Below, one piece after another: positions 8,052-16,538 of a stretch of DNA of 38,352 nt. How positions within the stretch are numbered: position 1 is the stretch's first letter; every line of letters begins with the position of its first letter. The notes beneath the pieces are model-generated. The model saw only the letters and a list, made by a program, of their open reading frames with translations. It had not been told where the DNA came from and ran no database searches. The stretch lies in assembly GCA_947503835.1 (NCBI GenBank), contig CANNFM010000027.1, positions 1 to 38,352 on the forward strand, read 5' to 3'. Source of the stretch: an uncultured Aquimarina sp. GTDB lineage: Bacteria > Bacteroidota > Bacteroidia > Flavobacteriales > Flavobacteriaceae. The position numbers and the translations under genes were made by a program.

Positions 8052-8836
8052 GAAGTTACAATAATATCCAAGCTGAACATATAGTAATAGGAAAGAATAC
8101 AATTATAGAACCTACTGCTGAAATCCGAGGTCTTAATGGAAACGCTAGGAGCATAGTAATTGGGGATAATTGCTACATAGGGGCTAATGTTCAAATTATT
8201 ATTGACGAGTTTAGGTTAGGAGATTATTCTAAAATTCATCATGATACTAATATACATGGGTATAAACCTTGTTATATTGGTCATAATGCATGGATTGGTC
8301 AGTTTACTATAATTGATTCTATTGGAGGAGTTTCGATTGGAAATAATTGCGGTATAGGGGCACAATCTCAATTATGGAGTCATATAAAATATGGAGATAC
8401 TTTAGAGGGGTGTCGTTTTAAGTCTGAGCAAAAACTTGAGGTTGGAGATGATGTATGGTTTGTAGGTCATTGTATAGTTTCTCCTATTATAGCAGAAAAT
8501 AAATCATTGGCTTTGGCTGGGTCTGTGATTACTTCAGATATGAAATACAATCGTATTTATGGTGGCGCTCCTGCAAAAGATTTAACGGATAAAGTGGGGA
8601 ATCAATTTTTAGAAGTCTCATTATCTGAAAAAACCAGAAAAATGCAAGAATACCTAGTAAATGCAGGTTTGGAAAATAGTAGTATAGAAATTATTCAATA
8701 CGAAAATGAAATAAAAAGTAAAGATATTACTTATTTTATAATGGAGTCAAGAAGCTATACTAAAAGATCAACTCCTGAAGAGATTGCGTTTATGAAATTT
8801 TTACTTCCGGACAAGGCAAAATTCGTACCCTTGTAA
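8048..8836 (+). CDS. Left-handed beta-helix acyltransferase, 262 aa
   Basis: Hexapeptide repeats run over residues ~10-190: IVIGKNTIIEPTAEI, IVIGDNCYIGANVQII, CYIGHNAWIGQFTII, VSIGNNCGIGAQSQL, LEVGDDVWFVGHCIV and the closing YGGAPAKDL. The ~70-residue C-terminal part is not hexapeptide. The family transfers acetyl or other acyl groups from CoA to sugars. It overlaps the upstream GT2 gene by 4 bases and precedes the WecE-like aminotransferase, so N-acylation of the amino sugar made by that enzyme is an attractive inference (the role of WecD elsewhere). O-acetylation of a glycan cannot be excluded. Confidence 0.8.
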   Translation: MRSYNNIQAEHIVIGKNTIIEPTAEIRGLNGNARSIVIGDNCYIGANVQIIIDEFRLGDYSKIHHDTNIHGYKPCYIGHNAWIGQFTIIDSIGGVSIGNNCGIGAQSQLWSHIKYGDTLEGCRFKSEQKLEVGDDVWFVGHCIVSPIIAENKSLALAGSVITSDMKYNRIYGGAPAKDLTDKVGNQFLEVSLSEKTRKMQEYLVNAGLENSSIEIIQYENEIKSKDITYFIMESRSYTKRSTPEEIAFMKFLLPDKAKFVPL

Positions 8837-9022
8837 TTAATTTGTTACTTATTAAAATAGGTGAAGAGTGTTTTTACCGATAATTTCTTTCATTAGAATG
8901 GATAATCTAAAGAATTTGTTAAATTGTATACCTTCAAACATAGCTATAGAATCTTGAAAATCAATATTTGTTATTGAGGATAATTTAATTAGTAATACGT
9001 TTTTTTAACCTAATCAATGTAG

Positions 9023-10153
9023 ATGATTCCATTTAATAAACCTTATATGACCGGGGATGAACTGTATTATATTAAAGATGCAGTTTCTAGAGGAAAAATT
9101 TCTGGAAACGGGTATTATACTAAAAAATGTCATAATTTTTTTAAAGAAGTTATAGGTTATAGAAATTGTTTATTGACTTCTTCGTGCACAGATGCTTTAG
9201 AAATGGCAGGAATACTCATTGATATTAGGCCAGGAGATGAAGTTATTATGCCTTCTTATACTTTTGTGTCTACAGCCAATGCTTTTGTGTTAAGAGGAGC
9301 AAAGATCGTATTTGCGGATTCTTATATTGATAACCCCAATATTGATGCTAATTCTATAACACCACTAATTTCTGATAAAACAAAAGCTATTGTAGTTGTT
9401 CATTATGCAGGTATATCGTGTGAGATGGATACAATTATGCAAATAGCCAAAGAACATAATTTATTTGTGATTGAAGATGCTGCGCAGGCTATTGACTCTT
9501 TTTATAAAGGAAGACCTCTAGGTACTATAGGGCATTTAGCTACATTTTCTTTTCATGAAACTAAGAATATTATTTCAGGAGAAGGGGGGATGTTAGTTGT
9601 GAATGATGAACGATTTGATAAACGTGCAGAAATTATTTGGGAAAAAGGAACCAATCGATCTGCATTTTTTAGAGGGGAAGTAGACAAGTATTCTTGGGTC
9701 GATTTAGGTTCTTCTTTTTTACCCTCAGATGTTACAGCAGCTTTTTTATTTGCTCAACTAGAGAATTTAAAAAAAATTCAATCTAGAAGGATAACTTTGT
9801 GGGAAACATATTATGAAGGTCTTAAAGGACTTGAAAATCAAGGTTTATTAACATTACCCAAAATACCAGCATATGCAACTTGTAATGGGCATTTATTTTA
9901 TATAGTTTGTAAGAGTATTAAGGAAAGAAGCCAATTAATTAACTACTTAAAAGATAACGGGGTGTATGCAGTTTTTCATTATATATCGCTTCATAAAAGT
10001 CCTTTTTATGAAGTAGAAAACGATAGTATGGAGTTAGAAAATTGTGAGATGTTTTCCGAAAGGTTATTACGACTGCCTTTATACTATGAATTACATATGG
10101 AGGATCAAAATAAAATAGTAAATCTAATTACAAGTTTTTTCGATAAAAAATAA
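9023..10153 (+). CDS. wecE: WecE-like dTDP-4-keto-6-deoxy-sugar aminotransferase (DegT/DnrJ/EryC1)
   Basis: 376 residues, the usual WecE/RffA length. Motifs remembered from E. coli WecE are clear: LLTSSCTDALEMAG, PGDEVIMPSYTFVSTANAFV, RGAKIVFAD, VVHYAGISCEMDTIM, VIEDAAQA, TFSFHETKNI (PLP lysine K181), EKGTNRSAFFRGEVDKYSWV and VFHYISLH. The PLP enzyme converts dTDP-4-keto-6-deoxy-D-glucose to dTDP-Fuc4N with glutamate. RmlA, RmlB and WecD are not in the window. It starts with MIPFNKP and is 6 bases from the next gene. Alternatively it could serve as the C3 aminotransferase for the WbpB product, although the motifs are of the WecE type. Confidence 0.88.
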   Translation: MIPFNKPYMTGDELYYIKDAVSRGKISGNGYYTKKCHNFFKEVIGYRNCLLTSSCTDALEMAGILIDIRPGDEVIMPSYTFVSTANAFVLRGAKIVFADSYIDNPNIDANSITPLISDKTKAIVVVHYAGISCEMDTIMQIAKEHNLFVIEDAAQAIDSFYKGRPLGTIGHLATFSFHETKNIISGEGGMLVVNDERFDKRAEIIWEKGTNRSAFFRGEVDKYSWVDLGSSFLPSDVTAAFLFAQLENLKKIQSRRITLWETYYEGLKGLENQGLLTLPKIPAYATCNGHLFYIVCKSIKERSQLINYLKDNGVYAVFHYISLHKSPFYEVENDSMELENCEMFSERLLRLPLYYELHMEDQNKIVNLITSFFDKK

Positions 10154-10159
10154 GGATGC

Positions 10160-12382
10160 ATGGAATTTAATTTTAAAAAAAATATTAATTATCGAAATGG
10201 ATTTATATTAACTTCTTTTCTTATTGGATTAACCATGATGTTCTTAAGTAAAGATTATGGTCCATTAGAAGATGCAAAAATACATCAAGATCATGGTGTT
10301 AGAATTCTTAATTATTTTAAGGGGATAGACGATATTGCAGCATCAAGTCCTATCGATGAACAAGGAAATTACATTGATGTTGCTATAAGCAAGGAAAATG
10401 AAAATCGCGGTATGAATGGTTTTGGCGGTTTCTTTGACCTTCTTACGAATTTCTTACATCAATACTTCGACTCTTTTGAAGTGTATCGATTTAAAAATTT
10501 AATAAACTCCATTTTTGGGTTTTTACTTTTTCTGTTTTGTGGTTTGCTTGGAAAAGAACTGGGAGGATGGAAGGTTGGTTTGCTTACGCTTGTATTTGTC
10601 GTACTATGTCCGGTGATTTTTGGTTACTCTATGAATAATCCTAAAGATATTCCTGCTGCGGCATTCTATATGTTTTCTTTATTCCATATAGTAAAACTCT
10701 TAAAAGAGTTACCCAGAATTACTTTAAAAAGAGCTTTTTTTCTAATACTGAATATTTCATTATTAATAAACATTAGGGTAATCGGTATAATAACTATTGG
10801 GTACTTTATACTGTCAGTGTTTTTGTGGTGGTTTATACAAAATTATGAATCAGGCTTTAAAGAATTTTTGATAAAGGATACCTTACTGCTGGCTGGTAAA
10901 ACTATATTAATTTCCTTGTTGTCTTATTTGGTTGTGAGCATTTTTTGGCCATACGCACAAACCAATCCAATAAAAGCACCTATTGAAATAATATTTGCAA
11001 TGAAAAATTTTAAAGGTTTTGAAAATTTGCAATTATTTGAAGGAGTTTGGCAGAGTAGTTTTAATGCCCCTTGGTATTATGCAATAAAGAATTTGTTTAT
11101 TATCATGACGCCATTACATGCATTTCTAGGTTTTTTTCTTATTCCATTAACATATTATAAGAACACAAAAATTAATATACTTCATATATCGATGGTGTTG
11201 TTTGCTTCCGTTTTTCCTATGATATTAGTTATTATAGGAAAGCCTAACAATCATGATGGTTCAAGGCAGTTTATGTTTGCCATATTACCTATTGTTATTA
11301 TTAGTGCCTTGTCTTGGGTTAAATTGTTCGAGATGATACCGAGAAAAAAAATCACGAAACTACTGATCGGTGTTTTGCTGCTGCTGCTGCTGCAGCCATT
11401 GCATTTCATGGCGCGTTATCACCCTATGCAAGCACTATATTTTAGTCCAATTATTGGAGGTGTCTCTGGTGCTTATGGAAATTATGAAATAGATTATTAT
11501 GGGGTTGGAGTAAAACCTGCCTTGGACTGGCTTGAAGAAAATGTTGGTGATGAAAATAACCCTCCCAGGGTTCGTTTGTATTATGGGAGTCAAACAAAAA
11601 TGACGTTTCATACAGATAAAAGCTCAAAACTTAGGAATGTATTGACTCATCGACACTCTATGGATTGGGATTATTCGATTATACTTTTGGCTGAAGGAAA
11701 ATATAATAAAGATCATGTTAACGTAAATTGGTCACCAGAACATACGGTTCATGAAGTGAAAATTGATGGTGTTGGGATTTGTTTTATAGTAAAGAATCAT
11801 AAAGATGTAAACAAGCATATTGTTGAATTAAGAGATGAATTAACTAAGAAGCCAACTGTTGGTGGTTATATTCAATTGAGTTTACTTTTGTATAATAATA
11901 AGGAATATTTCAAATGTATCGAAGTGCTTAAAAAAGTAATTGAATTAGATCCAAAGAATGCTATAGCATATAATAATTTATGTTCTGCTTATAATAATCT
12001 TTTGATGTACGATGAAGCCAAAGAGGCATGTAAAAAATCCTTAATGTTTAATCCGGATAATTCATTTGCACAAAATAACCTCAAAGCATCTGTTAATGGG
12101 ATACGCAGAAGATCGAAAATGACAATAAAAGAATATCATCTTCTTAGCTATAATTATTATAAGTTAGGGTATTATCAAAAATGTATTGAAATAAGTAACG
12201 AGTTATTAGAAGTAGATCCTAAAAGTATAGTAGCATTTAATAATATATGCTCTGCTTACAATCAAATGCAGCAGTGGGAACAAGGAGCAAGAGCATGTGC
12301 TAAGGCATTAGAGATCAATCCAAGTTTTCAACTTGCAAAAAATAACCTGAATTGGGCAAAACAACAGCTAAGTAAAGATTGA
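10160..12382 (+). CDS. GT-C-type (GT39-like) membrane glycosyltransferase with C-terminal TPRs
   Basis: 740 residues. A first membrane helix (13-30) is followed by GPLEDAKIHQDHG (34-46), whose E/D pair fits the GT-C acidic site, and by multiple membrane helices up to ~420. GYSMNNPKDIPAAAF (155-169) is a motif I associate with GT39-like proteins. A soluble segment (~440-560) and TPRs (~570-735) follow. The TPR part has an internal duplication: AYNNLCSAYNNLLMYDEA and AFNNICSAYNQMQQWEQG. The second copy nearly matches the tail of the protein at 3245-5212. The role, transfer of a lipid-linked sugar outside the membrane, is inferred. A run of five CTG codons (11378-11392) encodes part of a leucine helix. 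It follows wecE by 6 bases, which suggests an operon. Confidence 0.8.
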   Translation: MEFNFKKNINYRNGFILTSFLIGLTMMFLSKDYGPLEDAKIHQDHGVRILNYFKGIDDIAASSPIDEQGNYIDVAISKENENRGMNGFGGFFDLLTNFLHQYFDSFEVYRFKNLINSIFGFLLFLFCGLLGKELGGWKVGLLTLVFVVLCPVIFGYSMNNPKDIPAAAFYMFSLFHIVKLLKELPRITLKRAFFLILNISLLINIRVIGIITIGYFILSVFLWWFIQNYESGFKEFLIKDTLLLAGKTILISLLSYLVVSIFWPYAQTNPIKAPIEIIFAMKNFKGFENLQLFEGVWQSSFNAPWYYAIKNLFIIMTPLHAFLGFFLIPLTYYKNTKINILHISMVLFASVFPMILVIIGKPNNHDGSRQFMFAILPIVIISALSWVKLFEMIPRKKITKLLIGVLLLLLLQPLHFMARYHPMQALYFSPIIGGVSGAYGNYEIDYYGVGVKPALDWLEENVGDENNPPRVRLYYGSQTKMTFHTDKSSKLRNVLTHRHSMDWDYSIILLAEGKYNKDHVNVNWSPEHTVHEVKIDGVGICFIVKNHKDVNKHIVELRDELTKKPTVGGYIQLSLLLYNNKEYFKCIEVLKKVIELDPKNAIAYNNLCSAYNNLLMYDEAKEACKKSLMFNPDNSFAQNNLKASVNGIRRRSKMTIKEYHLLSYNYYKLGYYQKCIEISNELLEVDPKSIVAFNNICSAYNQMQQWEQGARACAKALEINPSFQLAKNNLNWAKQQLSKD

Positions 12383-12466
12383 GTTGAAGTATCCAAATAC
12401 TCTTTATCCTTAATTCTTGTGTCAATATTAAAAATGTATAAAACGTATTAATATCGTTAATTAATT

Positions 12467-13300
12467 ATGATAGACCTTCTTAAAATCGCTAAAAACCTCA
12501 AAAAGAAAGAAAAAGATGGAATATACCACTCTAAAACAAGCTCCAATATTTCTTATCCTGATGAAGGTAATTCTGATTGTTTTCAAATAGAAGAAAATAG
12601 TTTTTGGTTTACGCATAGAAATAATGTTATTAAGAAGGCTGTACTAAAATACAGTCCTCAAAAATTATTCTTTGATATCGGAGGGGGAAATGGTTTTGTT
12701 TCAAAAGGCTTGCAGGATGCGGGTATCGAGGTTGTTTTGGTTGAACCAGGATATGAAGGAGCTATAAATGCTAAAAAAAGAAATATAAAAAATATTGTAT
12801 GCTCTACACTCGAAGATAGTCAATTTCAGAAATCTAGTTTGGCATCTATAGGTATGTTTGATGTTGTTGAGCATATAGATGATGATATTAGATTTCTGAA
12901 AAACATCTATGACTATTTAGAAGATGACGGTAACGTTTACATTACTGTGCCAGCTTTTAATTTTTTATGGTCTAATGAAGATGATATAGCAGGACACTAT
13001 AGAAGGTATACTTTGTCTCAATTAGAAGAAGTGTTGACTTCATTTGGCTTTAGTATTACTTATTCTACTTATATTTTTTCAATTTTGCCTTTTCCTGTTT
13101 TCTTATTTAGATCTATTCCCAGTAGACTAGGGTTGAATAAAAACCCTGGTAAACTAAGTAAACAACAAAGAGAACACAATGCAGATAAAAGTTTTTTTAG
13201 CGCTATTTTAAATCGTTTATGGAGATGGGAGCTTAAAAAGATTGAAAACTCAAAAAAAATACCTTTTGGAGGGAGTTGCTTTGTGGTGGCTAAAAAATAG
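12467..13300 (+). CDS. Class I SAM-dependent methyltransferase
   Basis: 277 residues. Motif I is FFDIGGGNGFVSKGL (68-82), followed by the acidic VVLVEPG for the ribose hydroxyls, the post-motif-I FDVVEHIDDD (131-140), and LEDDGNVYITVPAFNFLWS; together these mark a Methyltransf_11/23-type enzyme. GHYRRYTLSQLEEVL is common in family members found in surface polysaccharide loci. The substrate may be a glycan or lipid-linked sugar, inferred from position at the end of the glycan locus. The C-terminus overlaps the convergent glutaminase gene by 11 bases. Confidence 0.8.
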   Translation: MIDLLKIAKNLKKKEKDGIYHSKTSSNISYPDEGNSDCFQIEENSFWFTHRNNVIKKAVLKYSPQKLFFDIGGGNGFVSKGLQDAGIEVVLVEPGYEGAINAKKRNIKNIVCSTLEDSQFQKSSLASIGMFDVVEHIDDDIRFLKNIYDYLEDDGNVYITVPAFNFLWSNEDDIAGHYRRYTLSQLEEVLTSFGFSITYSTYIFSILPFPVFLFRSIPSRLGLNKNPGKLSKQQREHNADKSFFSAILNRLWRWELKKIENSKKIPFGGSCFVVAKK

Positions 13301-14204
13301 AATACCCTGTAAGCGTTGTTAATCGTTCTAAAGCATACATCCCTAATTCAGAGTTGCCTTTTGGGTTAAGGCATGGGCTCCAAACGGTTACCGTATACTG
13401 TCCGGGATGTACAGCTGTAATTCCTCCGCCTACTCCACTTTTACCTGGTAGTCCTACTCTAAAGCTAAATTCTCCCGCTTCATCATAAAAACCACAGGTT
13501 TGCATAATGGCATTAATACGTTTTACTTTTTGTGGAGAGAGTATTTGGGTGTTATCTGTTAGCTTTTTTCCTTGATTGGCATATATCATAAATGCAGTAG
13601 AAAGTTCTTTGCACGACATTTCTATAGCACATTGATAGATGTAGAAATCCAAAACAGTTTCAATATCATTTTCGATATTACCAAAAGACTTCATAAGGTT
13701 TAGCAAGGCTGCATTACGATAACTATGCTTTTTTTCGGAATTAAAAACGTTAGGATTAATAGTGATACTCGAGTTACCCGTAATTTTATGAATGAAATCA
13801 AGAAAATCTTTTTTTGGATTTTTTAATTCAGAAATCAAAACATCAGAAATTACCAATGCACCTGCATTAATAAATGGATTTCTGGGGATTCCTTGCTCGT
13901 ATTCTAATTGCACTAAAGAATTGAAAGGGTTTCCTGAAGGCTCTACATCAACACGTTTAAAAAGATCATCACCTAATAAAGACATTGCGCGAGTAAGTGT
14001 AAAAACTTTTGAAATACTTTGTATAGAAAAACGCTCTTCATGGTCTCCAAAATTATAATGCCCAGAATTGATACAATGTAAATGCATACCAATTTTTTCA
14101 GGTTTTATTTTGGCTAATTCTGGAATGTATGATGCTACTTTTCCCGTACTTTGCTTAGTAGAAAGTTCATCTTTGATTTGAGTAAGGATTTGTTGATAAT
14201 CCAC
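13290..14204 (-). CDS. glsA: Glutaminase A
   Basis: 304 residues, the normal length for the serine-dependent beta-lactamase-fold glutaminase (E. coli YneH is similar). It hydrolyses L-glutamine to glutamate and ammonia in the cytoplasm. The catalytic SxxK is in ERFSIQSISKVFTL (S63, K66). Other family blocks are GNPFNSLVQLEYEQGIPRNP, FINAGALV, YRNAALLNLMKSFGN, KELSTAFMIYANQGK and GLPGKSGVGGGI. It lies 9 bases downstream of pepE and is probably cotranscribed. The 3' end overlaps the convergent methyltransferase gene. Confidence 0.93.
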   Translation of the reverse strand: MDYQQILTQIKDELSTKQSTGKVASYIPELAKIKPEKIGMHLHCINSGHYNFGDHEERFSIQSISKVFTLTRAMSLLGDDLFKRVDVEPSGNPFNSLVQLEYEQGIPRNPFINAGALVISDVLISELKNPKKDFLDFIHKITGNSSITINPNVFNSEKKHSYRNAALLNLMKSFGNIENDIETVLDFYIYQCAIEMSCKELSTAFMIYANQGKKLTDNTQILSPQKVKRINAIMQTCGFYDEAGEFSFRVGLPGKSGVGGGITAVHPGQYTVTVWSPCLNPKGNSELGMYALERLTTLTGYSIF

Positions 14205-14213
14205 AGTGTTGTT

Positions 14214-14921
14214 TTAATTTAATTTAGACAATGTGCTTTTGGGCTCTATTTCGTACGGAGTTTTATTTTGCTCAAAAATTCTGGCCGTTAGACTTCCTTC
14301 TAAAATAATCGATTCTCCTTTGATTCTTAACCAACTACCTTCTCTTAGACCTATTACGGGCTGCGGGTTAAGGGTATGAAACTCTTTAATTCTTGTTTCT
14401 CTGGTTTCACCTTTGTGAGTCGAATCGGGATCAGGATCCAGGTAATGCGCATTTATATTAAACGGAAAAATACCTAGCGTTTTAAATCCAGGAGGATAGA
14501 CAATAGGCATATCATTGGTAGTTTGCATGGTGAGTCCACAAATATTACTCCCGGCACTTGTTCCTAAATATGGAGTGCCAGAGTGTATTACTTGTTTTAG
14601 AGGCTCAATAATCTTATTTCGATATAATTGATCTACTAAAAGAAATGTATTTCCTCCTCCGGTAAAAATTCCTTGAGCATTTTCAATGGCTTCAGCGGGG
14701 TTAGAAAATGTATGTATACCTACTATTCTTTTATTGATTTTATTAAAAGCTTTGGTAACGCTAGATGTATATTCATCGTAGGTGATTCCGCCAGGACGGG
14801 CATAAGGGATAAAAAGTATTTCATCAATTCCTGAATATAATTCGGTTAAAGCATCATTAAGATATTCTAAAGGTTGACTTCCGTATACAGTAGAAGTGCT
14901 TGCGATTATACAGTTTGCCAT
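14214..14921 (-). CDS. pepE: Dipeptidase E (alpha-aspartyl dipeptidase, peptidase S51)
   Basis: 235 residues. The nucleophile elbow is GTSAGSNI with Ser122. Asp137 (NDMPI) and His159 (INAHY) complete a triad with the same spacing I recall for E. coli PepE (120/135/157). FIPYARPG and GIFTGGGNTFLLVDQL are typical of the family. It cleaves Asp-X dipeptides in the cytoplasm. With glsA just downstream, the pair feeds acidic amino acids and ammonia into metabolism. On the minus strand, TACCTTTA at about 14938-14945, close to the TAnnTTTG box, lies just upstream. Confidence 0.9.
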   Translation of the reverse strand: MANCIIASTSTVYGSQPLEYLNDALTELYSGIDEILFIPYARPGGITYDEYTSSVTKAFNKINKRIVGIHTFSNPAEAIENAQGIFTGGGNTFLLVDQLYRNKIIEPLKQVIHSGTPYLGTSAGSNICGLTMQTTNDMPIVYPPGFKTLGIFPFNINAHYLDPDPDSTHKGETRETRIKEFHTLNPQPVIGLREGSWLRIKGESIILEGSLTARIFEQNKTPYEIEPKSTLSKLN

Positions 14922-15027
14922 TAACTTTTTTTGTAAAGGTAGTTTAACGTTTTCTTTTATTGAAATCTTCTAAGAAGATAAAAAAATGTAGTATCTTAAT
15001 TGAAGAAAAATATAAGTATTTCTAATT

Positions 15028-15825
15028 ATGAAAATAAAACTATCCCTAGCTTTCATCTGTTTTGTAGTAAGTATATCAATGGCGCAAATAACCTCAAGGG
15101 TTATGATCGACGGAAAAATAAGTGCACCCATAGGGGATGACGTAGAAGGAGTTGTTGTGTATAATCGTAGTACCGATAAAGGGACTATAAGTAACAAAAA
15201 TGGTGGTTTTAGAATTAGCGTAGGAATTAATGATAAAATAGAAGTAGTCGCCATGCAATATCAACACTTTGTTGTATTTGTAGACAAAGGAGTGGTGGAT
15301 AGTAAACGGCTACATATTTTCTTAAACGAATCTGTAAATCAACTCGAAGAAGTTGTGGTGAGACCTTATGATTTACTAGGTAATGTGTCGGTTGATGTAA
15401 AAAAAATAGGATTTAGTCAAAGCGGAATATCAGAAGTTGCTAAACAAACTTCTAAACGTATTAATGATGCAGAGTATGATTTTACAGCCGATGATTTAAC
15501 GACTCCAGAAAATAATGCTATTATAGAAGAAAAAGAAAATTTAATCCATGGATTAAATTTTGTAAATCTTTTTAAGTTAGTTTATGATAGTAAAAGTAAA
15601 TCTAAAAAGAAAAAACAACCTGAGGATATTGATGTCAAGGTCAGAGATGTGTATAATGATCAGTTTTTTAAAGATTATTTAGCCTTAGAGATACATCAAA
15701 TTAACGATTTTCTGTTTTTTGCCGAAGATAATGGATTAAATACTACATATTTTGAAACAGGTAAAGAACTCGATTTATTACAGTTTTTAGTAATTCAAAG
15801 CAAACTATATCGCCAGCGACAATAG
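15028..15825 (+). CDS. Secreted CarboxypepD_reg-like domain protein
   Basis: 265 residues with a signal peptide (1-20, ending SMAQ). Residues ~25-110 form a carboxypeptidase-regulatory-like beta-sandwich: GKISAPIGDDVEGVVVYN, DKGTISNKNGGFRISVG, then LHIFLNESVNQLEEVVV as at the start of many Bacteroidota outer-membrane proteins. The plug and barrel that usually follow are absent; instead there is a charged ~150-residue C-terminal region (SKSKSKKKKQPED near 189-201). It is probably periplasmic or surface-associated. It heads a set with the DUF6702 protein and M1 peptidase downstream, an arrangement I recall from other Flavobacteriaceae. Function unknown. Confidence 0.8.
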   Translation: MKIKLSLAFICFVVSISMAQITSRVMIDGKISAPIGDDVEGVVVYNRSTDKGTISNKNGGFRISVGINDKIEVVAMQYQHFVVFVDKGVVDSKRLHIFLNESVNQLEEVVVRPYDLLGNVSVDVKKIGFSQSGISEVAKQTSKRINDAEYDFTADDLTTPENNAIIEEKENLIHGLNFVNLFKLVYDSKSKSKKKKQPEDIDVKVRDVYNDQFFKDYLALEIHQINDFLFFAEDNGLNTTYFETGKELDLLQFLVIQSKLYRQRQ

Positions 15826-15967
15826 GTATATCAACATAAAAGTAACGCATAGTGCAGTATATTTTTTGATAGTTACTATGACTTAGTTCCTAAAATTAAA
15901 GTTTGGCATGATTTTTTAATTCAAATCTTCAAAATTAAGTACTTTTAGGACTTTACAATTTTGAAAG

Positions 15968-16474
15968 ATGAAGAATACATTATTACTATTTTTAGTAGGA
16001 TTAAGTATTACCTTAAGTTCTTTTGTAACCCATAAGTTTTACGTTAGTGTTACACAAGTTGACTACAATGAAGAAGAACAGTCTCTACAGATTATTTCGA
16101 GAATTTTTATAGATGATATAGAAGAAATTCTAAAAGAAAGATATGATGATTCGATTATTCTTGATCCTACTAAAGAAACTTCAGAAGTAGATGAATATAT
16201 AAAGAAATACCTTACTCAGAAATTAGAATTTATAGTGAATAATGAAGAGGTTTCTTTTGTTTTTATAGGAAAAGAATATGAGGATGATCTTATGATATGT
16301 TATTTAGAAATAGAAAATATTACTTCCTTAGAAACAATACAAATTTCAAATCAAATTTTAATGGATCTTTTTGAAGAACAACAAAACATCGTTCATGTCA
16401 AAAAAGGAAAACAGCGTAAGAGCTTAATATTAGAACATGGTAGGGATAAAGGGATGTTAAAGTTTAGTGAATGA
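15968..16474 (+). CDS. DUF6702 family secreted protein
   Basis: 168 residues with an N-terminal signal sequence (LLLFLVGLSITLSSFV, about 4-19). The pattern THKFYVSVTQVDYNEEEQSL, then IISRIFIDDIE and YLTQKLEFIVN, fits what I remember of DUF6702, a small domain with no established function found next to M1 peptidase genes in Flavobacteriia. No lipobox and no catalytic pattern are visible. It sits 64 bases before the peptidase gene, so an accessory or chaperone-like role for it is a guess. Confidence 0.7.
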   Translation: MKNTLLLFLVGLSITLSSFVTHKFYVSVTQVDYNEEEQSLQIISRIFIDDIEEILKERYDDSIILDPTKETSEVDEYIKKYLTQKLEFIVNNEEVSFVFIGKEYEDDLMICYLEIENITSLETIQISNQILMDLFEEQQNIVHVKKGKQRKSLILEHGRDKGMLKFSE

Positions 16475-16538
16475 AACGCAAAACTTTTAAAAAACGACTA
16501 TTTTGCAAATTATTTTCAATTAACTCAAAATTACTCAA

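Noticed and set aside
11378..11392. CTG repeat as a phase-variation tract
   Set aside because: Five CTG codons in frame; length change would keep the frame and only alter a leucine helix.
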